Source of the DNA: Trogon surrucura
Taxonomy: Eukaryota > Chordata > Aves > Trogoniformes > Trogonidae
Assembly (NCBI GenBank): GCA_020746105.1
Contig: CM036632.1
Span: forward strand, 7,672,001-7,736,000
Length of the DNA: 64,000 bases
Direction: 5' to 3'
Shown here piece by piece: positions 53,043 to 64,000 of the stretch (positions within the stretch are counted from its first letter, which is position 1; every line of letters starts with the position of its first letter). Both the position numbers and the translations under genes were made by a program. Below the pieces are notes generated by a model. That model ran no database searches. It was not told where the DNA came from and was given only the letters and a program-made list of their open reading frames with translations.

Positions 53043-56000
53043 GGCATCAATGTTATGAATTAAGTACACAAATAAAACACTGCTGAGTACACAGCTAAAA
53101 ACCAAAATTCTGTTAGAAATTGCTTATGCTACATCCAGTTAGAAAAGACCTAGCAACACCCTGTATCATCACACTGATAACTTGTTCTCAGGTTTAGAGT
53201 AATGGCGTCCTACTCAGGATAGTAAAATACTGCTTCATAATTTCCAGGATAAAGGAAATGTTGTTTATATGTCTTACCTTTACATAAGACAATTAAAGAG
53301 CAAACCAAAATGTGAGTGGCAGATCTGAGTTCCACTGAGCCCAAAGACTCAGTGTTCTCAGACACATCTCAGTCCTCTCATTACCCTCTATGAGCAGTTC
53401 AATCTCTAATCTTCTCAATATTTTGTGAAATATAAAGGTGGGATCTAAACACACTAAACTAAATACTAAGAAATTGATTATCCTACATAAGCCCTTAGGA
53501 AAAAGACACAGAGGGCCAAAGCCACCCTAGAGCTCTAGCCACTGAATCCATCGTCTCTCTTAAACAAAATTCTGGGTTGTCCTGATAAAGGAGCAGAATC
53601 ATGCATAACAGAAAATCTCCTGGTATGTAGTGGAAGCTGGCTGCCTCCTGACTTGGTGTTCCTTTGGAAATCCCAACCTAGAGCCATTTGTAAACTTGAG
53701 ATTCAATTTCATCTCTCCAACTGTTCAAAATCTCACAGTCACCTTCTAACAAGTAAGAGAGCACAGAAAGGGCAAGGGGATGTCAGAACACTCGTGGCAT
53801 ACACAGACTGGTAAAGTTTCTTCTTTAAGTTAGCAGCCAGCACATGTGGAAAATCTTTGATGCAGCAGCATCAGAGGCGCCTGGAGCTCTTCACACAAAC
53901 AGTGTGGGCAGAGGGGGCCAAGGCTGGGTGCATTTCCTGGAATAGGTTACTGAAATAGATACATCTTGATTAAAACCCTGAACAGACATGGACCTACCAT
54001 TTTCATGCTTAATCGTTCACATATTTCAAAACATTTTAATAAGTGCCTGCTGTGGAATATGAACTAATTTAAAGGGTTCACATTTTATGAAACTTAATTT
54101 CCATATTACTTTTGCTTGCAAGCACAGGAAGATACCGTTACCCTGGTATGGACTTTCTGTACTGAAAGCCTACCGAGCACACCATATAGCAGCGGGGATA
54201 CGGCTGCTCCATAACTTCTGATTTGCTTTTCAGCATCTCCCACACTCATGAAAACAAGAAAACTGGAGCTTTTGTATATCAACCTCCAAAAAAGAAAATC
54301 AGATCACCACATCGGTTACAGGACAAAAAAAAAAGTACCCCTAGACAATGCCTTGCCCTGCAGTTACAAAGACATTACTGATCTGAAGTTTAAAGGGGAA
54401 CGGATGTCAGAGTATGTAAATACTTGATCCAAAGGGAATCATATGAGTTTCATCACAACTAGATGTTAATCAGGTGGCATTTCCAAGACACTCACTTTCT
54501 GCTCTAACGCCCAGGCTTCCATAACAAATTGATCGTATATTTGCGATGATCTCCCTACCAGACTGTAATATTTAGCCAGCATAAAACCAGACACAGTCAA
54601 ACCTGCTTTGGCTAAACAGATGAAATGTTACAAGAAATTGGAATTGCTTCCGAGTTTTCAATTTAGTCTGTTTATATTCCCGGCTTTCCAGTGATTTAGC
54701 AGACTAGACTTTTTTTTTTAAAATATGTGTGTCTTCCTCTTCTCTTCCTTGCTCATGAACGCTCACCTCTGTTAACTTGTTCCCAGTCTCAGTTCCTCTC
54801 ACCCTACGTAGTCCAGGAGGAATTTCACGGCTGGACCTGACTGTCTTTGGTGCCATCTACAGGCAAGCTCTGGTTTGCCACAGAAATACTAAAAAAGGTT
54901 TGTCGATAAATGAATGCTTTGTAATCTCAACGTGGCCTTCTCACAAGGATTATTTCTTGAATGTTCGGTACTTCTGACACAAATACCAAATGCTTTCTGA
55001 TCCCAGGTCATGCTCTCAGTCATTTCCTAGGAATCTGAAACAAAAGCAAAGCTAGATTTCAAAACGAAAAGAATCAGAGAATGACAGACTGGCTCATCTA
55101 GTTTATAAATCCCCCAGCTCAGCAAAAAAATGCCTTCAAAAGTAACTTGCTCAGCTGATCCTATATAGTCCAGACAATTTTGTTTTCATAATGTTCAATT
55201 TACCACACTGCATTCATTTGAATAACACCGTCAGTGCTTCCCTAAGCAATCTTCTCTTAAAGAAGAGATCAAGTCAAACCCAGATGTGCAAGATGAGGTT
55301 TTGTCTGTATTTTCACATACATAATTTTTGAAAGAAAAGACAGTAGATTTATGTTGTCTGCACCATAAACAATCTTTCTGTTGCAGGCCTAGTATTTTTT
55401 TCACACGTTTTATACCCTGGAAGTCCATGAACAATTGCTGGTAACGTGATTTCATATTGCTGGAAAACATTTGAAGTAGTGCGGCACTACTTAAACCACA
55501 TTCCCCAGTGTTTCAAGCAAAGGGTCTTTAAACCACTGGGAGACTGAAGTGGTCATCTGAATTTTGGGCATTGAAGATACTAGTAAAAATTTTAAGAGAA
55601 GGAGAAAATAAAAGCATCTCTGTGAGGTATTTAATTTTCAATATTTGCAGAAACACCTAGCACCTGTTGTGAAAAATTAGAATTAATAAAATGTCCAGGC
55701 GTAAAATCCATTTATGGTAACTGGTAGCAGTGGTATTTAATCAAAAGGTAAATTTAATGTTCCGTACATTTTTACATCATTCTTTATGCAACTGATTAGG
55801 CTTCATGCACTAATAAATGGCAAGACCTAGCACTAATTAAGCAGTCAATATAAGATCAGCCAGGTGCAACAGGAATCTAGATTACTGAAACAGCAACACA
55901 TTAAGAACTCTCCATGGATTCGCTCACCTTCCTGCCCACCTGATGGCACTATCGTCCCACTTACAAGAAATTAAAACTGTTCAATCCACTTGAATTAATT

Positions 56001-56180
56001 CATGCCAGAATACTTATGAGTATCCCACCTGCCCACTTCTGTTGATGACCCAGTTTCATCACATTAAATCATTTCTGAACACAGAATGCTAACATCTCAT
56101 TTTCCAAAGGAGGGGACCCTATACTTCAGATTACGGGAGCAGGACAGAGGTCTCAGGTGAGGTCTGTGGTGCTGATTTGC
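53043..56180. other. Intergenic DNA, nothing recognised
   Basis: AT-rich sequence with only short ORFs that have no recognisable domains. No LTR-like sequence matching the one at 59172-59979 is seen here, although a 5' LTR would be expected in or near this stretch if the provirus were complete. Confidence 0.5.
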
Positions 56181-56214
56181 AGTTGAGGATGAACTACAGT
56201 TCATTGGGTCCACT

Positions 56215-57222
56215 TTGCACACCAAGTGCCCTTTAGTGCCATCCATAGGGCACAACACGTCCAGCACACCAGCTGTATTTGGCAAGCCTCACACCACGGC
56301 ACAGACATACAAAGGAGCAAGATGTGGGTCTACCTCCACAGGGGTTATAAAAAAATGCTCTAAAAGTAATAATAACCAGAGCCTTAAAATTGAAAAGCAA
56401 AAACTTGTAGCTTTAGAAATTGAAAACAGTGAACTTAAAATGCAATTGATCTCAGCTGAGAAGCGAGAAAAATGGTTAGCGGAAAATACAGATCTTTTGC
56501 CAAGCCAAATACTATCCTTGGTCTCAGCTAAAGAAATTTGCAAATCGATACGCAATGCAGATTCTGTAACATGTGATGGAGATATCTAGTGTGATGACAC
56601 TGATGAACTGGTGGAAAATCGTGATAATGATTTTAGCCCAGAACCTGTATTTCTACGATCACTGATCAAAGCTAAAACTGTAAATGAAGGAGTTGATGAT
56701 GTTTACACTACTGCAAGAACTGTCCCAGAGTCTCCAGCTGAACTGGCAAAACAGCAGGAGTATGCCGTGCATCCAGAGGAATTCCTGTGGCAAGTCTCCC
56801 TTATGGAGGGAGACCGAATTCTATTGAGTAAGGAGGAAGCAGGAAGCTATTTGGGTTCTGGTGTGTTTTCCACTGCTGTGCTGAGTGACTTATTAAATGC
56901 ACAAGCTGCCTGTTGTCGTTGTAGCATAGATGCCCACGAAAGAGAAAACACCTCTGTTGTTAAAACCTTAGAGTTCTTGAATTTGGCTGCATCTGGGCAA
57001 AAAGCAGCCTGCACACAATGGATGAGAGGGGACCGCACAGGGTGCAGAATCACAGACCAAACCCTGACTGGCCCCCTCCCCGGGAATCTGAGTCCTTTCC
57101 AGGATGATCTGACCCAATCTATGGTCCAGGAGGGAACCACCTATGGCAAAAATCATCAGTATTCGGGGCACCCTGGGCAACGCTGCACAGACTGCCCACC
57201 AACTATGCTCAGAAACTTGTAA
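56215..57222 (+). pseudogene. ERV gag-like gene with one internal stop
   Basis: A single reading frame of about 335 codons is interrupted only by TAG at 56587-56589. The N-terminal part has a charged, Leu-rich, probably coiled-coil segment (about residues 55-95, containing KQKLVALEIENSELKMQL). The middle part (PESPAELAKQQ, then FLWQVSLMEGDRILLSKEEA and GSGVFS) resembles the capsid-region block of ERV-L-like Gag proteins as I know them from bird genomes. The C-terminal region is Cys/Pro-containing and has no clear zinc knuckle. The 5' end of the frame may be earlier or missing. Few disabling changes suggest a moderate age. Confidence 0.6.
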
Positions 57223-57703
57223 AATTGCTAAAAGGGAAAATTAAGGGCCTGGGAAAAATGCGAGCAATTCGTCTCTGCAGGAGAGAGCAGTTAACTCCTT
57301 TGTGTCCTTGCCAGAGGAATCGAAGGGATTAACAAAAACGAGAAGTTGCAGGGTGGGCTTTGGGCTGCTCACCCCACATGATGACTTCTTGCCAATGGCC
57401 CACTAACAGGGAACCTTATATTTATGTCCCTGTGGATCTTAAACGAGTAAGTTTGGAGTTAAGGAACGAGACGAATATATTGGTGTTTGATGTGTTGGCA
57501 GGTAGGAGTTGATATTTGGCCCAGTGGAACTTCAATACTTGTGGGGTGGAAACTGCTCACACTAGGATCCGGCAGCTCGCTCCTGCGCTATCGAGATCTG
57601 CAGCGACTGCACTGGTCTTCACTGAAGTCACTGAAGACCTGGAGAACAGAGAGATAACAAGCTGCACCCATTTCCCCCTATAATTCTCCAGTCTGTCCAG
57701 TTT

Positions 57704-57800
57704 CATAGAATCATAGAATGGCCTGGGCTGGAAGGGACCTTAGAGATCATTTAATCCAACCTCCCTGTCATGGGCAGGGACGCCTCTCAACTAGATGAGG
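57704..57800 (-). mobile_element. CR1 LINE 3' fragment nested in the ERV
   Basis: CATAGAATCATAGAATGGCC, GGGACCTTAGAGATCATTTA and CATGGGCAGGGACGCC, then CTAGATGAGG, match the reverse complement of the CR1 3' end (compare 6290-6392). Retroviral pol-like sequence resumes immediately at 57801, so the insertion is nested. It is nearly identical to 613-690. Confidence 0.95.
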
Positions 57801-57802
57801 CA

Positions 57803-57890
57803 GTTTGTAAACCTGATGATCAGCAGCGCTTGACAATTGATTATAGAAAAATGAGTAGCCATACCCTGTCACTAATACGCTTTAATTTTA
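57803..57890 (+). pseudogene. ERV reverse transcriptase fragment
   Basis: The frame reads VCKPDDQQRLTIDYRKMSSH, which fits the early fingers-domain motif of retroviral reverse transcriptases (Lys-Pro-Asp-x-x-x-Arg-Leu-Thr-x-Asp-Tyr-Arg-Lys). Only about 30 codons are legible before the similarity stops, so pol is almost entirely deleted. The fragment begins directly after the nested CR1. Confidence 0.6.
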
Positions 57891-58290
57891 GTCTTGGTTT
57901 GTGTGTCTGTTAGTAAATAAGATATTTTTGAGAGGATAACTAGTATCCCACAGTATGTGAGTTCCACACTTACATCCTTACTTAGTATCAAACCTCTTGG
58001 AGTTGTAGTCTTGCCAAAATGTGATAAATTGTTCTGATTGGGAAAAACATGGTTGGATTAGACATTATTGGCCTGTTTACATTACTCTAAAAATGGGTTG
58101 TTTGTGCTGAAGTCACAAAAACCATAGGTGCAAAGTTTGTACCTCATGATGATTGCCACGTTGCCCCTGGTGACCCTCTGGCTCGTTTGACAAATCGCTG
58201 GGACTCACGGGGTGGTGTGGTAACCGTAAGGCGTGAAAAGTCTATAGCGAGAGGACCCAGTCCGAAACCACCCATGCGCACTGGGCTGGG

Positions 58291-58629
58291 GTGTGGAGGT
58301 CTAGTTTTCTTGCTGCATATGAAGACCCCAACTCAGCAAAGCAGCAGTGCCAAGCTCACAGGAGCCAAGATGAACACGGAGGTGATAGTCACGTTATGCT
58401 TGCGTTGGCCATGGTGGCTTCGGTTGCACTCGTTGTTTTTGTATATTTGCTTTGGTGGTGCACTGATGAGTTTTATGATTTTTGTAACAGATGTTGGTTG
58501 TGTTGCAATTGTTTTGACAGACAACAACCCCCTTCTCTTCCTAATCCCCCAATGCCAGAACACGGTTGTAACCTCGACTGGAAATATGCTTTTGTTTTGT
58601 TAAATGTGTTTAACTCAAAAATGTTATAG
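58291..58629 (+). pseudogene. Small Cys-rich membrane-protein-like frame inside the ERV
   Basis: Open frame of 112 codons, starting formally at GTG; the first in-frame ATG is codon 36. Residues about 35-56 form one strongly hydrophobic segment, followed by a cysteine cluster (C57, C65, C68, C71, C72, C74; CNRCWLCCNC at 65-74) and a Pro-rich tail (PPSLPNPPMPEHGC). This could be the membrane anchor and palmitoylated tail of a decayed env, or an accessory ORF. An overlapping frame (58187-58603) is also open and hydrophobic, so composition bias must be considered. I do not recognise the family. Confidence 0.35.
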
Positions 58630-59028
58630 TTTAATCATTGATGTTGTTAATGTAAAATATGTAAATAGTTAGTATGGTTATTGTTATAATTAAATATGTT
58701 CACAGTTTTAATCATGAAACTCGGATGGGAAGAATGGAAGCGTGTCCCCGGAGCCGAGTGCTGCAAAGGACACCTGCGAGGGCGCCACGCGGGTCCAAGA
58801 GCAAAGGACTGTTTGCGTCATAGAAGATGGACGACACCAAAGGAGTTAAAGAAGATGGAGGACATAATCTCAGAACTCAGGACAAGAGGAGTGCAAAAAT
58901 GAGAAGACTGTTACTTTCAGTGTTTTGAAGTGAATTTTGAAGAAAATGTCATTAAACATATATGTTAAGTAGCTATGTAATATTAATAAATAGTTTGTTG
59001 ATTAGCATAGCTATGTTCAATGCACGAT

Positions 59029-59094
59029 TCTTCTCTCTTTCCTTCCACTCTCTCTTTCTCCCTCCTCTCTTTTTCCCTCTCTCTCCCCCCGCCT
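59029..59094 (+). repeat. Pyrimidine-rich tract (C/T) in the ERV 3' internal region
   Basis: About 65 bases are almost only C and T, with repeated CTCTCT and CCCTC units. It lies roughly 80 bases before the inferred LTR start. On the opposite strand it is a long polypurine run. Confidence 0.8.
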
Positions 59095-59171
59095 CCCGCC
59101 CTCGACAAACTGATGAAGACTTCAGAAGACGGTGCCAATCAGTGTTTAAGTCACAGGGTGGTGTAGGGACA

Positions 59172-59979
59172 GATGTGTGAATTTTGCCTTAAACATTTCT
59201 TGACATTTTTACAAGACTCCAGCTTGGTGAAAAACAAAACCAGTTTCTGGTCCTGTGTGGCAAGATGATGGAATGTTCTAGAGGTGGGATCTGATCAGGC
59301 TGCAGATACTTCAAACAGTACTGATGAGCTTAGGTAATCTTGTCGAGACAGAATGGCCTTATCTCGTAGTCTATGTCCCAAGGAGACAGGACGTTCCTAC
59401 ATGCTAACGAGGATTATCAGAAACAATGAAGTGCCTTGATCCCCCACCCGACATTCCGCACATCCGCATGTAAAAAATCGGGTATAAATTGAGGTAAAGA
59501 AGAAAGAAGACAACAACATATGCATCTTGAACTCTACTTTGGCTGGACCAACGCAGGAACTTGGACCGGTGATTCTCTTTCTCTCTCTCTCTCTCTCCCC
59601 CCTGCTTTTTCTCGCTAAGTAACGCAAGGCCTATCATACTGTTTACTTAGTTTATGCTTAAATTTCTTTCTTGTAAAGGTTAAGAATAATATTGTCTGTC
59701 GTACTATTGTGTTTTAGATGTTCTTTATTATTTCTTGTTATTATTAAGTTGTAGTTCATTGCATATTTAGCCTTTTCCTGGTTTTTATTATATTGTCTGC
59801 CCTATCGTGCTTTTTAAATTAGAATCCATTTGTTGTGAGCCCAATTTATGTGTTCTGAGAAATTTAATAATAAATGTTTCCATATGGGCCTTGAGACTTG
59901 TCTCACCGTTGTCCACTCCGCTGGGGTATTACGAATTCAAAAGCCACCTGTCCCCCTTCTCCTAGGCGGGATGTGACAA
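59172..59979 (+). mobile_element. ERV 3' LTR
   Basis: Inferred ends are TGTGTGAA at the left and GATGTGACA at the right (TG...CA with short inverted ends). A purine-rich, polypurine-tract-like segment (CACAGGGTGGTGTAGGGACAG) precedes the left end. Inside are a TATA box (GGTATAAATT, about 59480), a CT repeat (59577-59597), an AATAAA at 59869-59874, and a T/G-containing U5 end. The promoter and poly-A signals look intact. The distance from TATA to AATAAA is about 390 bases, so R is long. The left boundary is less certain than the right one. Confidence 0.6.
59577..59597 (+). repeat. (CT)n microsatellite in the LTR
   Basis: About 21 bases of nearly pure CT dinucleotides directly after the inferred start of R, continuing into a C run. 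Confidence 0.85.
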
Positions 59980-62900
59980 TGCCTTATACATGAAAGAAAA
60001 ATATATTTCCATTAACTCTAACAAATGAATCAGGCCTGGTATTGTAGAATTTTCCTTAAAGGTGGAATAAGACTTATCCATCAAACAGACTTACATTTAG
60101 GATTTCAATGACATCTTAGGAGAGCAAGAAACAAAGGAAGTTCTGTAGAATTTGAAACTGCAGTCTGACTGCAAGGCTAAAAGCTCTCATCATTGTCAGA
60201 CAATGCTATGCATCTCAGCTGATGTAACGTTCTATATTTTCACCATGTAATATGGGTCACCTGGAGATCTTCAAGCATCGTATCAATATTAATGGCTAAA
60301 TGAGAGAGAAAGGCACAGACAGCTCAGATAACTTTTGAGTTAGCAGGCAGCTCCTTTATTTAACCACATTTACTTCCACACTGATTAGCCTGCTAGATCT
60401 ACAAATCTAAGACAATTTCACCACTTACCATTCCATTAAGAACAGTAAAAAATTAATGACGAGGTAAGTCTGATATCAGCTTCAGTGATCACTCCAGAAA
60501 GAAGAGCTTGTGACTACAGACATTTTTATTTCCTTCTTCCAGTATTACCACCAGGCAGGTTGGTGGAGAAAACGCTGGTTTCTGCCTACAAGAATACACT
60601 TATTTCCTTCCTTTCTTTTCTTCTCTGTCTCGCACTCACACAGGCTGTCAGGTACTGGGAAATTTCTGTAACCGCTTATCATGTGCTCTTCAAATTGTGC
60701 CTGTAAGGCTACTACTGGAAAGACTGCTGTGCGATCACAAATACACACTTCCACATAGCTCCCTTGAAGTGAAGAACACCCTTCTGGAATCATAAATTCA
60801 GCGGTCTGAGACCACAGCCTGTATTCTGCAGATGTTTCTATCCACCTCTTTCCACCAGAGGCCCTAAATACGTGGTGTCTTTGTCAATGGAATTTTGTCA
60901 CGTTTTATGCTTCTGTTTTAAGTGGTTGTATGAATCTAGACACCTGCTTCACCTTTATTTAGAAGGCCATTTCTGTTAAACAAGTTACTTCTGATAATTA
61001 CTTACGACAAGGTTAACTCTAATTACAGGGTATTTTTACTTTATACTTCACTAAGGGTTATACATCCTCCTGCTGCTGAAATTAACGGCAGAAATCCCAC
61101 TGACATCAAGAAGGACAGGCAGTGAATATAGAAATAGTTCAGACCACTTCAGTGCTATTTGCTGGATTTCACCGTCGTTTCTTCCAGCGTGGGTGAAATA
61201 CAGCCATGTGCAAACAGCCTTCGGTAACTGCATAGTTCCACTGCACATATCTTTTACATGTCACAAAAGGCAGCATCCAGACTACTTCACAGCCTCCAAC
61301 CTTAGGACACGCTTATTCTTAAAATATACAGAAAACCCGAACAATGTCGTCTTTTAAAGATCTCTGCATCTGACACTGTCTATAAAGCTGACAGCAGACA
61401 GAAACTTCTTAGACAATTACATGCATGGTCAGAGACAGAAAATTGTGTTACTGAGTCACAGAAGCACTTGCAAGTGCATTTAAAGATAAACCTGTAATAT
61501 ATCAAATGCTAGCACCTTTTTAAGTGAAAAAAATAACCTGATCAGACTGATCTCTATGAATTAGTTAATCAGTTATGCCAGTCTATTCTGCTATCATTTT
61601 CAAGCAGAAATCAATTTCATTTACACAGAATTATAAGGGCATAATTTAAACTGGGTAAAGTACACAAGACGCTTCCCCTAATGTGAGAGCAATACCTGTC
61701 TTTGTCTAGCTCCAGACCCACAGTGCTGCCAGATGTATCTTGTGTCTTGGATTCTCCAGTCCTGATCTCTGCTCAGTGCTCTGGGTAACATCCTCTGCCT
61801 GCTGCAGGGAAGAAAAGCTTTGTCACTGAGGCTTCCAAGGCCTGCATTTCATCCCTCACTGTAAGAATGCAGAGTACCCCAAAAGTCAAACACTAAACCA
61901 TGTTCTTGAACTCCTCTGTTAAATATGGTAAAAGACTATGGCCCAAGCAACCATTCAGATTGGATTCTGTAATTATTTCTAGATGACTAAAGCATGTGCC
62001 TTAAGAAACAACTTGCAGCGGCAGGATACAGCTCATTTTGTTGTAAAGGCCCTTTTCAATGATTGTAACTGTATTCACACAAAGATTCTCTGCCATGACC
62101 ACTGAAACATCAGCACTACTGACCAACCAACCACACAGGTTACTCAGCGTCTTATTTTAGTTACATCCAAACTCATTACAGAGGCAGAATCTATTATCCA
62201 GGATCATGATACAATTGTTCTGGCCCTCACACAGCCCTGGCTGAAAGACGGAGTTGTGTGGGGTTTAGAACAGCTGCTGCAGCATCTCTTTACACTGTTG
62301 TAGTTGGTCTCAGGTTAACACCTCTCCTCTGATCTCACCTGAGACAACTGCCGATGTTTCTTTTGCATCTGCTTGAAGTCATGTCTTTGGTTGATTGCCA
62401 CTGCTAATTAACTCTGTACTTTATACCAAACAGTACACAAAGAGTACAAGACTAGCCGACAGCCTCTCAAAGGTTTACCAAAACACAACTTTCCTCTGCT
62501 TATTAGAGAAGTGAATGGTACTGGATTTGAAAACAGCTGGTTTATACGTTTAGATTTCTAGCAAGAACTTATCAATATGAATGTTCTGTTTCTCAGAACT
62601 ATACTTTGAAATATAATTCTGGAAGTCTGAAACAAAATAATGGTTTTATGTATATACCATGCATAAAGACACCTTGGGAAAAAACAACAAAAGTTACACA
62701 AGTACATAAATCTTCAGATTAACAACTCTATAGCACTTCCAGATGTCCCTAGTAGAGAAAAAAAAAAACAACTCAAAAACATATTATTCTTGAATTTCAT
62801 AGGAACAAATGCTAAAAAATCCCGGAAATTGTGCAATACTCAGATTCTGTACCAGATTATGCACAATTGTTAAGTGCCTGTTAACTGGTTTAATTATTAG

Positions 62901-64000
62901 GTGTTTTCTTCATAGAAAGAAATTTTTTGTAGATCTCAATTTTTGAAGCCCTAAGGTGACTGCAATCACCTAAGATAAAACATACCCCAGAAGTAATGAA
63001 AACAGGTAGATAATTTAGCCATAAAATATATTATCTAATTAAAACATCCCTTTATATAATATACTCATCCCTGATTATTTCATTCTAACTGTAGAGGAGG
63101 GAAACCTGTACTTCAGATGAAGTGTCATTAATAAATAAATAAAACCCAGTAACCCTAGATTCCCACCTGTATCAATATACAGTGACATCAACTTGATTCT
63201 GAAATTCAGCTCTTTTAGGCTTTTGTAAACCATCTTTCAGACAGGATTAGCATCACTTTTGTTGTCAGTGTTGAATTTCAAACATTAAAAGATTCCTTCG
63301 TAAGCAATAATAGTGAACTTATTGTAGCAATTAGCTCACTTTTACCTGAGATCATATTTTAGTATAATACTAATTCCGGTGACTTTATTACTGTTGAACA
63401 CGTGTAAAAACAGTTCGGTGCCCTGTGTGCCGTGGCAGAGCGCACGAGGTAACCAGATGCTATTCTTCCAGCATTTGGTGCTTATATTTTAGTATAATGC
63501 CTGAATTACTTGCAGACATATTTTGAGGTTTGTTATTATATGCTTTTCTTGATCTCGGCATTTTCCCCTACTTCATTTCAATTTTCTCATTCTCATTAGC
63601 TTTTAATAATTAACGTTGCACGGCAAGTCAAAAATTAAAGCAAGCAGTTCAACGAGCAGCAAGCAGGAGCAGGCAGGAATAAAGCAGTTTCCTACAAAGT
63701 AACATCCGTGGCACTTTCACAGAGGTCTGAAAAAACCCTTTTCTCTAGACACAACTTGGCAGTAAAAATGTTTAGGAGGAATCGGTAAAAAAAACCTTTC
63801 TGTTAAAACTCAGATCAACTTGAGATGTTCACAAAGGAGAAAATTCACAACGGAGTGCAAAAAAGGTACCTACAAGGTTGAAAGCTATTTTAGGCTGATT
63901 CTGCAGAAACCTCGGGGGGTGCCGCCGCCTGCCTTACCCTGACACCCCCATCTCAGAGGGAAAGCAGCCTGAGTACACAGCACCGCACAAAGAACACAAA
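59980..64000. other. Intergenic DNA, nothing recognised
   Basis: AT-rich, with only short ORFs that have no recognisable domains. A 15-base word (ATATTTTAGTATAAT) occurs twice, at about 63354 and 63486. The last 100 bases become GC-richer and contain a possible minus-strand donor (GGTAAGG, exon end near 63938) with an ATG at 63951, which is too little to call an exon. Confidence 0.5.

Larger units (their letters stand above)
56181..59979 (+). mobile_element. Decayed endogenous retrovirus (ERV-L-like), 5' LTR missing
   Basis: About 3.8 kb of retroviral sequence: a gag-like frame (56215-57222), short uncharacterised pieces, a reverse-transcriptase remnant (57803-57890), a small membrane-protein-like frame (58291-58629), a long pyrimidine tract and a 3' LTR (59172-59979). 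Most of pol, including the catalytic YxDD region and integrase, is missing. No env of normal size is present. A CR1 insertion (57704-57800) splits the internal region, so the provirus was present before that CR1 arrived. The class is inferred from the gag-like block and is not proven. The left edge is approximate because no primer binding site or 5' LTR was found. Confidence 0.75.

Noticed and set aside
60000-64000. A second parvalbumin gene (CPV3-like) downstream of OCM
   Set aside because: I found no EF-hand loop motif or parvalbumin exon in this stretch on either strand.
1-64000. CRISPR arrays, bacterial operons, tRNA or rRNA genes
   Set aside because: The sequence is vertebrate nuclear DNA. 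No regularly spaced repeats and no cloverleaf with A/B boxes were recognised by eye.

Overview
This is vertebrate nuclear DNA, almost certainly from a bird. It is AT-rich with long introns and intergenic DNA, one sharp CpG island, several CR1 LINE copies (the dominant avian retroposon, here with typical 3' ends of repeated ATTCTATG/ATTCTGTG units), and a parvalbumin gene of the avian thymic hormone (oncomodulin) type. Most open frames here are chance ORFs or shadows.

Layout. Positions 1-12417 read as part of intron 1 of a minus-strand gene whose CpG-island promoter and first coding exon lie at about 12.4-13.4 kb. The exon ends in a good GT donor and encodes a signal peptide followed by a short motif I recognise from LMTK2 (lemur tyrosine kinase 2). 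Its reading frame has no ATG: a run of seven G on the coding strand separates the only suitable ATG from the signal-peptide frame. Positions 13.6-45.8 kb are intergenic, with CR1 copies of different ages, two unassigned candidate exons and low-complexity DNA. Positions 45.8-50.3 kb hold a complete five-exon parvalbumin gene on the plus strand (avian thymic hormone / OCM): TATA box, untranslated exon 1 and four coding exons giving 109 residues with two intact EF-hand loops. LMTK2 and OCM are therefore divergently transcribed neighbours about 33 kb apart, which matches the human LMTK2-OCM2 arrangement as I remember it.

Positions 56.2-59.98 kb hold a decayed endogenous retrovirus, probably of the ERV-L-like class. 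It keeps a gag-like frame with one internal stop, a short reverse-transcriptase remnant interrupted by a nested CR1, an unexplained small membrane-protein-like frame, and a well-preserved 3' LTR with TATA box and AATAAA. No 5' LTR is seen. The remainder to 64 kb is non-coding as far as I can see.

The host genes do not form a pathway. LMTK2 is a membrane-anchored kinase of endosomal trafficking and OCM is a small calcium buffer; they are linked by conserved gene order. The items most worth a second look are the missing start codon in LMTK2 exon 1, the small cysteine-rich membrane ORF inside the ERV, and the candidate exon at 38842-39020.
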